Positions 15,746 to 23,034 of a stretch of DNA of 35,619 nucleotides are shown here, in pieces. Positions within the stretch are counted from its first letter, which is position 1. Each line of letters opens with the position of its first letter. This stretch comes from a virus: positions 1 to 35,619 of the IMG/VR virus record IMGVR_UViG_3300034375_002969, one strand, 5' to 3'. Under the pieces are notes generated by a model. The model worked only from the letters and a program-made list of their open reading frames with translations, had not been told where the DNA came from and did no database searches. The position numbers were made by a program, and so were the translations under genes.

Positions 15746-16138
15746 CTATGTCGTTGATACCGTAACGGTACCGAGTGTTATACCCAACACCAAATTGTTT
15801 GGCGTCAGACCATCTGCATTTGCCTGCGCTCCGCCAACGGGGTTCCAGCCCCATTGGAAAATCCTACTACCGCCAGACTCTGTACCGTCTGGTCCAAGCC
15901 CAGATGTGAGGTAGCTGTTGGCATCTGGTCGTGGGTTTCGCACCGCCTGTGGATCTTCCACAGGATACATACCTAATTGTAACTGCGGTTGGTCAGGTTC
16001 CCAACACTCTGGGCACACCAAAATGTTGACGTTCTTTGTCTTAATAATCAGCCGTTTTAGCTCTTTCAGGTCATAGCGAAAGTTGCAGCGGTCACACTGC
16101 GCAATCGCATATTTGCCTGACGAAAACCGATTACTCAC
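15746..16138 (-). CDS. Zinc-ribbon virion-associated protein
   Basis: The protein has 130 residues. The N-terminal part carries C15-x-x-C18 (AQCDRCNF) and C42-x-x-C45 (LVCPECWEP), a zinc-ribbon arrangement with 23 residues between pairs. The C-terminal part is Pro/Gly-rich (GPDGTESGGSRIFQWGWNPV). It lies between the two adaptor genes and overlaps the upstream one by 4 nt, suggesting a role in head completion. The Cys spacing is seen directly; the zinc binding is expected for this pattern. Confidence 0.68.
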   Translation of the reverse strand: MSNRFSSGKYAIAQCDRCNFRYDLKELKRLIIKTKNVNILVCPECWEPDQPQLQLGMYPVEDPQAVRNPRPDANSYLTSGLGPDGTESGGSRIFQWGWNPVGGAQANADGLTPNNLVLGITLGTVTVSTT

Positions 16139-16851
16139 GATATAAACATCCTACGGGGCACCAGACGGTCTGGAGCTTTTTCACGGTCTTCACCAGCCGC
16201 CAAATCCCAAGCCTCGTCGTACATCTGCTTTAAAGGCTCCAAACGATTAAGCGCTTCAGGAATTTTCAACGCCAAGTAGTACGCCAGCCCCGACACAAGG
16301 CAGGTCAAGAAACGGAAAGGAACATCTTGCGTGTTGACTCCACCACCAGAATCTTGAATACGGCGCATACGCCAGTAAACAAACGTATAGGACTGAGAGC
16401 CATCTGGAGCAGGCCAGACATTGATTTGGGGGGCGTTTACGCCTGAAGGTTCTGTCGCTCCCGACTGACGATTTACCCAGACCTGAATAGGGCGTGCCTG
16501 TTGAAGCTTGTTGGGAATCGTGGCATAGGTAGAAACACTAATACGGGAAATGGTCAGGTCAGCTTGTGTGGCTGCGTTACCTGCGCCCGTACGAATAACC
16601 TGCTCCAAAAGGTCTACGGTGTCTACAGGCAAGTCATAAGTAATCTGCCCTTGAACCAAAGGAATCGACCCTTGCTCAATAGTCCACAGGTTAATGCCAC
16701 GGTTTGCCCAGTCGGCAAACAAAAGGTTCAGAGAACGCCTAGCCGTACGGTGCTCATAGCCAGTACGCACCTCAACGCCACAGCGCTCGTAAGCCTCTTC
16801 GATGATGTCGTTGAGGTCTAAATTAAATGCTGCGGTGCCAGAAGTAGTCAC
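16135..16851 (-). CDS. Head-tail adaptor-type protein, copy 2
   Basis: The protein has 238 residues. It starts with GTG at 16851, overlapping the previous gene's stop in a GTGA junction. The motif LDLNDIIEEAYERCGVEVRT (11-30), then HRTARRSLNLLFADWANRGI (34-53) and NLWTIEQGSIPL, is the usual N-terminal half of a phage portal-binding adaptor. The middle contains strands around NVWPAPDGSQSYTFVYW, and the C-terminal helices include ALNRLEPLKQMYDEAWDLA. It is likely the main head-to-tail connector partner of the portal. Confidence 0.78.
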   Translation of the reverse strand: MTTSGTAAFNLDLNDIIEEAYERCGVEVRTGYEHRTARRSLNLLFADWANRGINLWTIEQGSIPLVQGQITYDLPVDTVDLLEQVIRTGAGNAATQADLTISRISVSTYATIPNKLQQARPIQVWVNRQSGATEPSGVNAPQINVWPAPDGSQSYTFVYWRMRRIQDSGGGVNTQDVPFRFLTCLVSGLAYYLALKIPEALNRLEPLKQMYDEAWDLAAGEDREKAPDRLVPRRMFIS

Positions 16852-17024
16852 TTCTTAAATCCTTTTAGTGTTGCCGCAAGTCGGGCACGTTGTCCAAGTT
16901 TTCCCGGTTTCTTTGCTGCGGAGGCTAACTTGGCGGCGGGGATTTTCTCGCCTTTTTTTACACCAAGGGATTTTCGTAAAGAGCCGGGTTTTTTGATTGC
17001 CTTCTGTATCCATTTTTCAGCCAT
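16848..17024 (-). CDS. Small basic protein, 58 residues
   Basis: The ATG at 17024 starts MAEKWIQKAIKKPGSLRKSL, followed by GVKKGEKIPAAKLASAAKKP and a tail ending LKGFKK. The Lys content is about one third. The stop overlaps the downstream GTG start (GTGA). Upstream it abuts the 79-residue gene at 17024. The pattern 'W(I)QKAIKKPGSLRK' recurs in uncultured phages and in some algal viruses as I recall. It could be a DNA-associated virion protein; not established. Confidence 0.65.
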   Translation of the reverse strand: MAEKWIQKAIKKPGSLRKSLGVKKGEKIPAAKLASAAKKPGKLGQRARLAATLKGFKK

Positions 17025-17263
17025 TATCGAAACCTCGCTGTTTTCTTTGCAATTCCCTTAGGTTGGGAAACGAACTGCTTACCCGCAGCTTTACCTGCCC
17101 GTTTAGCCCTCGTAGTAGCTGCATATTCGGAGGGAGACAAAGACTTAATGGCCTTCTCGGGAAGGTATCGTTCACCAGTAACCGAAGAAGGCTTGCCACT
17201 TTTAGTTCTCCACTTTTGGGCTGTCCATTCTTTCAAGCTCTTTTGCGGCTTCTTTAGCGACAT
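17024..17263 (-). CDS. Small basic protein with 'TGERYLPEKAIKSL' motif
   Basis: The protein has 79 residues. MSLKKPQKSLKEWTAQKWRT leads to TGERYLPEKAIKSLSPSEYA (about 29-48), then AATTRAKRAGKAAGKQFVSQ and KGIAKKTARFR. I recall this layout from marine phages and large algal DNA viruses (DUF5872-like, not verified). It is basic and probably disordered outside the middle. The 54-residue gene in another frame overlaps its start by 62 nt. DNA-binding is plausible, not shown. Confidence 0.7.
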   Translation of the reverse strand: MSLKKPQKSLKEWTAQKWRTKSGKPSSVTGERYLPEKAIKSLSPSEYAATTRAKRAGKAAGKQFVSQPKGIAKKTARFR

Positions 17264-17366
17264 TTGTCTCTACCCTTCGCCTTTCTCTGTGTGCCTCGGC
17301 AGCAACTAAGATCCAATCAAAAACGTTGCCGTCTTTCTTTGGGTCGTAGACAGGCTTCCTAATCAC
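17202..17366 (-). CDS. Tiny charged protein, 54 residues, overlapping neighbours
   Basis: The start is GTG at 17366 inside a GTGA junction with the stop of the upstream gene, and the frame continues to TAA at 17202. The product is a start-plus-charged helix: RKPVYDPKKDGNVFDWILVA then EAHRERRRVETNVAKEAAKE. The last 62 nt overlap the 79-residue gene in another frame. The 4-nt coupling and the recognisable 'RKPVYDPKKDGNVFDWI' type opening (as I recall, seen in phages) support it. Confidence 0.6.
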   Translation of the reverse strand: MIRKPVYDPKKDGNVFDWILVAAEAHRERRRVETNVAKEAAKELERMDSPKVEN

Positions 17367-17647
17367 TTATACCCGCCCCCAGCCGCCTTGTACTTTTTGG
17401 CTAAGAGTTGGGCTTTTCTTGCTGACCACTGGCCTGCGGCTGTTCCCTGCGTGGCTGACGCTTTAATCTGTTCAAACAAGCGCTTGCGCATAGAAGGCTT
17501 TGTATAAACTCCTGCTTCATTGACGCGAGTTTTAGCGCTTCCTCCAGACTTAAAGACTTGGAATTTGTCTCCATCTTTTCGCCTTTCAGTTTTGGCAGTA
17601 GGCATCTTGGAGGCCATCATGGCCCCCATTCCACGCGAGGGCATCAT
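17363..17647 (-). CDS. Small basic protein with 'GQWSARKAQLLAKKYK' motif
   Basis: The protein has 94 residues. It starts MMPSRGMGAMMASKMPTAKT, and its C-terminal half is VYTKPSMRKRLFEQIKASAT then AAGQWSARKAQLLAKKYKAAGGGYK (quoted in part). The 'YTKP.LR..I...GQWSARKAQLLA..Y..AGGGYK' module is widespread in aquatic phages and large algal viruses. Its function is unknown. Met-rich low complexity at the N-terminus suggests it is packaged or unstructured. Coupled upstream and downstream by 4-nt overlaps. Confidence 0.72.
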   Translation of the reverse strand: MMPSRGMGAMMASKMPTAKTERRKDGDKFQVFKSGGSAKTRVNEAGVYTKPSMRKRLFEQIKASATQGTAAGQWSARKAQLLAKKYKAAGGGYK

Positions 17648-17832
17648 TTGCAGCTACTACCGCCGGTACGCATTTTCTTAGGCATGCCACCGTAAGCCAT
17701 CTTAGGCATACCGCCAGCTTTCATCTTAGCCATGCCACCAGCTTTCATGCCAGTTTTGCCAGCCATCGCTACGGCTTTACCCTTGGTTTTACCCTTCTTA
17801 ACAATTCCGTCTGCTGCTTTTTTGTAGCCCAT
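17644..17832 (-). CDS. Lys/Gly/Met-repeat protein, 62 residues
   Basis: After MGYKKAADGIVKKGKTKGKA the sequence carries three approximate repeats of the form (K)MKAGGMxKM (MKAGGMAKMK, AGGMPKMAYG, GGMPKKMRTG) and ends SSCK. Composition is strongly basic. Gene overlaps of 4 nt downstream link it to the GQWSARK gene. Such Lys/Gly/Met repeats are known from phage head/DNA-associated small proteins; the role here is inferred. Confidence 0.65.
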   Translation of the reverse strand: MGYKKAADGIVKKGKTKGKAVAMAGKTGMKAGGMAKMKAGGMPKMAYGGMPKKMRTGGSSCK

Positions 17833-17834
17833 GA

Positions 17835-18239
17835 TTACACCATCCTTCCTTTAGTTTTACCGCGAATAGCACAGCCGTCAGCACGCTTGGAAGCGGAGGA
17901 CTTAACTGAGCCGCCTTTCTTATAAGTGGGAGGTTCAGCCATGCTCTCAAGCGCTTCGCTTCTTTTAGCTCGCTTAGCTTGCTTAAACCCTTCAAGGTTC
18001 ATGGCACCGCGCTCTTCAGGGGTTTCCATTTCAACGTCAGCCTTACGAGCCTGAGAGCGGAAATTGGATGCACGATCCATGCGCATTGTGTCCATAACTT
18101 TTTTAGCCTCGGGCGTTACTTCCCGATCTTTCTCTTCTTTGGTTTGCGTGGTGTACTTCTTGCCACCAAACTCAAATGTTTTATCGCCGCGTTTACGGGC
18201 GGCGGCAAAAGCTGCTCCAAATCCACTTTTCTTAGCCAT
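17835..18239 (-). CDS. Basic conserved phage protein, 134 residues
   Basis: It starts MAKKSGFGAAFAAARKRGDK with TFEFGGKKYTTQTKEEKDRE, a recurring opening of phage hypothetical proteins, and ends with KRADGCAIRGKTKGRMV. 'DGCA.RGKT.G' is a conserved motif in small phage proteins as I recall. The middle is a charged helix. The stop is 2 nt before the start of the Lys/Gly/Met protein. Function unknown; likely virion- or DNA-associated. Confidence 0.66.
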   Translation of the reverse strand: MAKKSGFGAAFAAARKRGDKTFEFGGKKYTTQTKEEKDREVTPEAKKVMDTMRMDRASNFRSQARKADVEMETPEERGAMNLEGFKQAKRAKRSEALESMAEPPTYKKGGSVKSSASKRADGCAIRGKTKGRMV

Positions 18240-18471
18240 TTCGCTGCTCCATCATTCGATCAAGTTTGTATTCCAGCCGGTCGAAACGGTCGATCAGCTT
18301 CTGCATCTCGGTATTGAGTTCAGACCTTGTGATGTGGTCCCGAGCAACCTCTTCACGCGTACGGTTCAGCAAAATGCCAAGCCGGTTGATTTCGCCAAAC
18401 TTTTCTTTAAGCACGTAACCCATCACTGCCACTATCAAGGTTAGTGCCATGTTCCATAGCATCATTTCCAT
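18232..18471 (-). CDS. Small membrane protein with coiled coil, 79 residues
   Basis: One N-terminal transmembrane segment (about 4-21, MLWNMALTLIVAVMGYVL) is followed by a heptad-like coiled coil (EKFGEINRLGILLNR and later EMQKLIDRFDRLEYKLDRMM). The topology N-in, C-out or the reverse cannot be told. It overlaps the downstream basic gene by 8 nt. An i-spanin-like or other membrane-associated role is possible, but it lies far from the lysis cassette. Confidence 0.62.
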   Translation of the reverse strand: MEMMLWNMALTLIVAVMGYVLKEKFGEINRLGILLNRTREEVARDHITRSELNTEMQKLIDRFDRLEYKLDRMMEQRNG

Positions 18472-18765
18472 TTAGCCGCACTTCCATCGTCTTAAAGATT
18501 GGTTAATACGACTGTTGGGATCTTTACGCGTTTCAGGCTTAGCCAATTTCTTCATACCCTCCATTCGAGCACAGAACGACTTACGACGGGCTGCACGCTT
18601 TCCGGTGGGTTTATCCTCTGTAACGGCGGTCTGGAGCTTAGAGCCAGGATTAGCACGACGGTAGGCTTTTACGCCTTTCTCCGTCATGCCAGCACCCTTT
18701 TTCGTAGGCAAAAAATTACCAGACTTCACAGAAGTCTTTATTCCCATGCCTTTAGCTTTAGCCAT
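18472..18765 (-). CDS. Small basic protein, DUF6321-like, 97 residues
   Basis: The core GMTEKGVKAYRRANPGSKLQ (about 25-44) then TAVTEDKPTGKRAARRKSFC and ARMEGMKKLAKPETRKDPNSRIN (split) matches a family I recall as DUF6321, present in phages and large algal viruses. Two Cys residues occur (FCARM and near the C-terminus, RRWKCG). The charge is strongly positive. Function unknown; nucleic-acid contact is plausible. It is the first gene of the basic run as transcribed from the right. Confidence 0.7.
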   Translation of the reverse strand: MAKAKGMGIKTSVKSGNFLPTKKGAGMTEKGVKAYRRANPGSKLQTAVTEDKPTGKRAARRKSFCARMEGMKKLAKPETRKDPNSRINQSLRRWKCG

Positions 18766-18768
18766 GAC

Positions 18769-19371
18769 TTAGCCACACAGAAGAGTGAGTGTGGTTACGT
18801 TTGTAACCGTCACAGTTGCGTAGTCATCGCGTGCTTCATTACCCACCAGAATACCTTCAGCAGGCATAAACAAGCTGTCAGCAAAGCTAGCCGCTGAAGT
18901 TGGGGTCACGATTTTGTAGTGAGGTACAGACAGGTTGGGGGAGGTAATAACGATGCTTCCTGCCGACCCACCACCAACATAGTACAAACCCTTAATCCGA
19001 GTACGTGGGAGAGCCAAATCGGCTGTATACCCAACACTTACGTTGTTAACTGATGTTGCGCTTGCAACAACGCTTGTTACGGAGGAAAAGTACTTAGTTG
19101 AAGAAACGGTGTCTGTATCAACGCCTGTAATGGTGTCAGTGCCGATACCGCCATCCGTAGTCTTTCCAACGATTGTTCCTGTAATCGTAAACACCGTCGT
19201 TGCGTCGTCACCGCTTGAAGTCACGGATACTTTATACCCATAACCGTTACGGCCCGGCACGTTTGCAGCTAATGTCAAAGGCCCTGCCGCTCCAATTGTG
19301 GCAGCAGCCCTGTAAAAATCGACATCGGCCTCCGGTGTTACCGACCAAATATCATACTGTTGGGAAGCCAT
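18769..19371 (-). CDS. Virion surface/decoration-like beta protein
   Basis: The protein has 200 residues. It is rich in Thr, Val, Ser and Gly with regular strands: YGYKVSVTSSGDDATTVFTI, VGKTTDGGIGTDTITGVDTD and TDTVSSTKYFSSVTSVVASA. It opens MASQQYDIWSVTPEADVDFY. It follows another beta protein (19384) on the minus strand and precedes the basic run. The composition suits a head-decoration or fibre protein. No further family call. Confidence 0.6.
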   Translation of the reverse strand: MASQQYDIWSVTPEADVDFYRAAATIGAAGPLTLAANVPGRNGYGYKVSVTSSGDDATTVFTITGTIVGKTTDGGIGTDTITGVDTDTVSSTKYFSSVTSVVASATSVNNVSVGYTADLALPRTRIKGLYYVGGGSAGSIVITSPNLSVPHYKIVTPTSAASFADSLFMPAEGILVGNEARDDYATVTVTNVTTLTLLCG

Positions 19372-19383
19372 AGTAGCCTCCTA

Positions 19384-19914
19384 TTATTGGTCAGCAAATG
19401 CAGGAGCAGTAGCACCAACAGCGGTACCAAAGATTTGCCAGTTCGTAGCGTCTTTAGCGATCACAGTAATGTTTGCGGCAGCAGGTACGTTGACTTGCAG
19501 CTTACTGTTGGAACTGCCGTTAGAAAACACAACCGAAACTGCACCGTCATCGGTGTCGTGAAATACTACGCCGCCAATAAAGTAGTTGGTGTCCGAACCT
19601 GTGTTGATAATAAAGTCGGTTGCATCAGCAGCACCGCCAGCATAAACAAAGGTAAAGGACTGTCCAGCAACAGGAGCAGGAAGAGTGTATGTGTTGTCTT
19701 GGGTGCCGTTGGGTACGAGGTTAATAACACCACCGCCGTTAGCAGCCGCAGTTAAAGTAGCATTACCATCAGCAAGAGCTACAGGTGTAGCAACAACGCC
19801 ATTGACGCCAAGGGACACGGCAGCAACAGTTTCTGCGCCGGTGGAAGAATTAATGGTTACAGTTTGAAAGCCGTTCTGTGAGCGAACTGGCCCGGTAAAA
19901 GTCGTATTAGCCAT
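19384..19914 (-). CDS. Virion surface/decoration-like beta protein
   Basis: The protein has 176 residues. It starts MANTTFTGPVRSQNGFQTVT, an opening common in phage fibre/decoration proteins, and then consists of alternating strands and Gly/Asn turns (AANGGGVINLVPNGTQDNTY, FTFVYAGGAADATDF). It has AAAGGAGCC before the ATG. It follows the capsid terminator, so it may be first in a lower-expressed late segment. Function inferred only from composition and place. Confidence 0.62.
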   Translation of the reverse strand: MANTTFTGPVRSQNGFQTVTINSSTGAETVAAVSLGVNGVVATPVALADGNATLTAAANGGGVINLVPNGTQDNTYTLPAPVAGQSFTFVYAGGAADATDFIINTGSDTNYFIGGVVFHDTDDGAVSVVFSNGSSNSKLQVNVPAAANITVIAKDATNWQIFGTAVGATAPAFADQ

Positions 19915-20023
19915 TTAAGGCTCCTTTCGTGTAGTAGCACATCCTCACACCGTCTCTACTAAGTCTGCTAGGTCAGTCGGTATGAGTAAAAATCCTAGTG
20001 CCTAAATAATACAGTGAAACAGA

Positions 20024-20044
20024 AAGGGGGCACAAGGCCCCCTT
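20024..20044 (-). terminator. Hairpin terminator downstream of the major capsid gene
   Basis: A perfect 8-bp stem AAGGGGGC / GCCCCCTT (20024-20031 with 20037-20044) closes a 5-nt loop. Read on the minus strand it begins 4 nt after the capsid stop and is followed by TTTCTGTTTC, a weak T-rich tail. It therefore looks like a partial terminator or 3'-end stabiliser that separates the abundant capsid message from the downstream late genes. Confidence 0.65.
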
Positions 20045-20047
20045 CCA

Positions 20048-20959
20048 TTATGCCGCGCCTGCTGAGCCGTACATGCCCAGAGGATCGGACCAACCAAACG
20101 AATAACGCTCACGGGCCTTGTAACGGACGTTGCCGGTATCAAAGTCGCCGTCCATGCTGTTCTGCATGGGGGTACGAACAAAGTGCTTCATACCGTTGGG
20201 AACGTCAGTCGTAAGGAACCAAGCATCTGCGTCGGTCAAGAAGTGGTTAATTGCATAACCCTCGGGAATCGAGCCGTTATTCTTGAGCGCATTGATGTCG
20301 TTATCGGCAGTAGCCACGCGAAGCTCAGTCTCAAGAAGACGAGTCGCAATAAACTGCAATGCGGGAGGAATAACCAGCTTGCGGGGGCGAGCTGCAATCA
20401 ACAGGCCACGCTCATCCGTCCAAGCAGCGATCTGAATAACGGCGTTCTCAAGAGAAGTCTCATTCAGGTCAGCAGGCGTGGTGGGGATGTTGCTGTTAAC
20501 GCCGCCAGACACCAAGGGGTGCGAAGCAGAGAACAAGGGCACGCCGTCACCACCGGGGTAGTTCGTGTCGAAGCCATTGTTAAGAACAGCAGCAGCCTTA
20601 ACTTGCTTTGTGTACGCCATAGCGCGAGCAAGAGCCTTGGTATAACGGGCCGAGAGGGAGTCATAGAGGTTGTCCTCAATTGCCTCTTCAGTCACGGAGA
20701 AACCAAGAGCGATTGTCTCGTGTGTATAGCGAGCAGTGAAAGCTTCTTGTGCGTTGTCATAAGCAATCGCAGCACCTTCGTTTTTAACGGGGGCAGCGGA
20801 GAAACCGGACAGCTTGGTTTCTTCTTCGAACGAACGCTCGGAAGTTTCGGTTTCGTAAATCTCCTTGTGCTCTTCGCCGTAGCGGGAGTACTCAAGACCA
20901 AACAGGGCGTTTAGGCCAGGAAGGAGTTCTTTAAGTAGTTGTGCGCGTGAAATAGCCAT
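20048..20959 (-). CDS. Major capsid protein (gpT/HK97-fold type)
   Basis: The protein has 303 residues. Starts MAISRAQLLKELLPGLNALF; YSRYGEEHKEIYETETSERS and FEEETKLSGFSAAPVKNEGA follow. KQVKAAAVLNNGFDTNYPGG and GVPLFSASHPLVSGG (about 130-153) are hallmark segments of phage major head subunits, as is the C-terminal VRYKARERYSFGWSDPLGMY. Expected to form the icosahedral shell with the 206-residue protein next door. The sequence order terminase-portal-scaffold-capsid supports it. A hairpin terminator follows. Confidence 0.85.
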   Translation of the reverse strand: MAISRAQLLKELLPGLNALFGLEYSRYGEEHKEIYETETSERSFEEETKLSGFSAAPVKNEGAAIAYDNAQEAFTARYTHETIALGFSVTEEAIEDNLYDSLSARYTKALARAMAYTKQVKAAAVLNNGFDTNYPGGDGVPLFSASHPLVSGGVNSNIPTTPADLNETSLENAVIQIAAWTDERGLLIAARPRKLVIPPALQFIATRLLETELRVATADNDINALKNNGSIPEGYAINHFLTDADAWFLTTDVPNGMKHFVRTPMQNSMDGDFDTGNVRYKARERYSFGWSDPLGMYGSAGAA

Positions 20960-20971
20960 TTAAATCGCTCC

Positions 20972-21592
20972 TTATACGCCAACGGCGGTGTCATAAGCGT
21001 GCATACCGAAGTTGAACTTCACAATCACTTCGGGATACAGGATGTTGCCGCTTGACTCGTAAGCGGTATCCGGCACAACGTCAACGATGCGAATTGTCAA
21101 CGTATCAGTTGTAGCAGTTGAATCAGAAATAGCAACTTGCGAGTTACCAGCATTGGTAATAGCCGTGTTGTTTACGATGGTGGCGTTGTTGCCAACAGAC
21201 GTATATTGAACACCGGACACAACCGTAGTGCCAGAAACCACAGCCACTTGGAACAGGGCATCGGGATCATCACAGACATAAGCCGTAATGTTTCCAGAAG
21301 TCACTGTCGTGCCGCCAACAAAGTTCTGTTGGAACTGAAGTTGACCTGTGCTGGAATTAATGAACTCGCAACCAAGAAACACGCCAGCGAAACCGCCGGT
21401 GGGCTTTGATGTAGTTGCACCTGAACGCTCGACAGTACCGTCACTAGCACGAATAAGCAGATCGCCATAGCCAATTGAAGTGGCGTATGCACTGGCAATC
21501 CGCATCTTACGTGTAGCACCGGCAAATACCTGTCCACCGATCAAATTGACCGGTCGGAAGCCATAAGGCTTGCTAACAGTAGGATAAGCCAT
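20972..21592 (-). CDS. Head decoration-like structural protein
   Basis: The protein has 206 residues. It opens MAYPTVSKPYGFRPVNLIGG and includes GFAGVFLGCEFINSSTGQLQ and TAYVCDDPDALFQVAV, ending with a predicted strand in VIVKFNFGMHAYDTAVGV. This opening and the lone ~200-residue beta protein beside the capsid gene fit a decoration or capsid-stabilising protein in this phage type. Overlap none; spacing to the capsid ATG is 12 nt. No catalytic motif. Confidence 0.7.
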   Translation of the reverse strand: MAYPTVSKPYGFRPVNLIGGQVFAGATRKMRIASAYATSIGYGDLLIRASDGTVERSGATTSKPTGGFAGVFLGCEFINSSTGQLQFQQNFVGGTTVTSGNITAYVCDDPDALFQVAVVSGTTVVSGVQYTSVGNNATIVNNTAITNAGNSQVAISDSTATTDTLTIRIVDVVPDTAYESSGNILYPEVIVKFNFGMHAYDTAVGV

Positions 21593-21608
21593 TTTAAACT
21601 CCTAAAAT

Positions 21609-22085
21609 TTATTTAGAACCAGAACCAAATCCGACACCTCTGGTAGTAGAAGTTTTCTTCTCACTAAACAGCGGCATACGGGGATCACTTTGTCGCATGA
21701 AGTTGTTATCCACAGACTCCATTTGGGCCGTGTTCTGCTTACGGTAGTAGGTATTGCGCGAATCAACCAACTCGGCTGGCATCTTGCACAACATCAAACC
21801 ACCCAGCTCAACGTTCCCATTTTTGTCACCTGCGAGCATAAGCTCGGGATGGTCATCTGCTTTGACCGGTTCCCAACCTTCACGGGTCTTTTTGGAAACA
21901 TTCTGCGGAAGTGCTGCGCCCAGAAGGGAGGTAGCAATCCACCGAAATTTCCAACCCGGTTGAGGGGTGGGGTCAGGAAGAGTGCTCGGTGGAACGTATT
22001 CCATGCTACGAGCAGAACTCTCACGTGTTTGAAGGTTTCTAGGTGTGCGCTCTTGCGCACCGTCACGGCTCATTCGTTCAGACAT
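21609..22085 (-). CDS. Conserved phage head-region protein, 158 residues
   Basis: I prefer the ATG at 22085 (MSERMSRDGAQERTPRNLQT) over an upstream in-frame start at 22133, because it sits one base after the scaffold stop and has GGAG 8 nt before it. The product has PGWKFRWIATSLLGAA and KTREGWEPVKADDHPELMLA, a family known from aquatic phages between scaffold and capsid. Function unknown; perhaps a head assembly factor or internal protein. Confidence 0.68.
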   Translation of the reverse strand: MSERMSRDGAQERTPRNLQTRESSARSMEYVPPSTLPDPTPQPGWKFRWIATSLLGAALPQNVSKKTREGWEPVKADDHPELMLAGDKNGNVELGGLMLCKMPAELVDSRNTYYRKQNTAQMESVDNNFMRQSDPRMPLFSEKKTSTTRGVGFGSGSK

Positions 22086-22086
22086 T

Positions 22087-23022
22087 TTAGGACTCCGATG
22101 TAAGTTTAAGTACTTCTTTAGCGTACTGCTCATTGGTTAAATTAAATTTCCTTGCCAGGGCTTCCTGGGTCTTAGTCAATTTAACTTTTGTCTTACCGTT
22201 GGCAGCTCGTGATACAGCGGCTACTACGTTAGCCGGACGTTTACTCGGTTGTTCCTTCTTTGTCTCTCCGAAAAAGCTCGGAAACACTTCGCGCATGCGA
22301 GCGTCTACTCGCTCGTAATATTCATCACTTCTGGGGTCAACCCCAGACTCGACCAATTTTTTGTGCACCGCTAATGCAAGACTGGTCATCTCATCATCCT
22401 GTCCAAACCACTGATTTTGCTGTTGCCAGCTCATCGCTTTTTGGTCAGGTTGAGGCACCTGCGGCGTATGAGGTTGATTATATACCTCTTCTTTTTCTTC
22501 TTGTAAAGGGGCTGGGCGATAACTTTTTAACCGCTCAATACTAAATTTCGCTTCAGCCAACTCTTCTTGGGCAGAAATAATAGCGTCGGTGTCGTAATTC
22601 TCTTGGGCTTCTTTGAGTTTCTTACGAGCCATAACCAGCGCAGATTCAGCTTGGGCCTTCATACTTTCTACAGCCATATTCTGATTTGTGCTGACGTTTT
22701 GGCGAAGCGATTTGTTTTCGTCAATTAATTTCTGCGCAATACGGACTGCTTCTTCCCGTTCACGCAAAGCCGCTTCCTTAGCCCGACGCTCATCATGACG
22801 CGCGTGCGTAAGCTCCTTCATTCGCTTCTGGACTTTTTCGCTGTACTCAGCGACCTCTTCATCCGTTGGATCAATAACTTCACGGTCAAGAGGCTTACGC
22901 CCACGGTCTTCTTCAGGGGTATCGTCAACTATTTCTAGCTCAATATCGCCCTCTTCAGTTTCAATCTCAATATCCTTTTCTTCGACTTCTTTCTCGTCGG
23001 GGAATTTGTATTGTTCTGGCAT
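22087..23022 (-). CDS. Capsid scaffold protein
   Basis: The protein has 311 residues. A very acidic N-terminus (KEVEEKDIEIETEEGDIELE) is followed by a long coiled coil (residues about 70-170, e.g. LREREEAVRIAQKLIDENKS) and a C-terminal basic helix ending KLTKTQEALARKFNLTNEQY. This acidic/helical/basic order is typical of scaffolds that template the shell and leave before DNA packaging. It lies immediately upstream of the capsid genes in transcription order. No protease motif seen. Confidence 0.78.
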   Translation of the reverse strand: MPEQYKFPDEKEVEEKDIEIETEEGDIELEIVDDTPEEDRGRKPLDREVIDPTDEEVAEYSEKVQKRMKELTHARHDERRAKEAALREREEAVRIAQKLIDENKSLRQNVSTNQNMAVESMKAQAESALVMARKKLKEAQENYDTDAIISAQEELAEAKFSIERLKSYRPAPLQEEKEEVYNQPHTPQVPQPDQKAMSWQQQNQWFGQDDEMTSLALAVHKKLVESGVDPRSDEYYERVDARMREVFPSFFGETKKEQPSKRPANVVAAVSRAANGKTKVKLTKTQEALARKFNLTNEQYAKEVLKLTSES

Positions 23023-23034
23023 GTTTAGCTCCTA

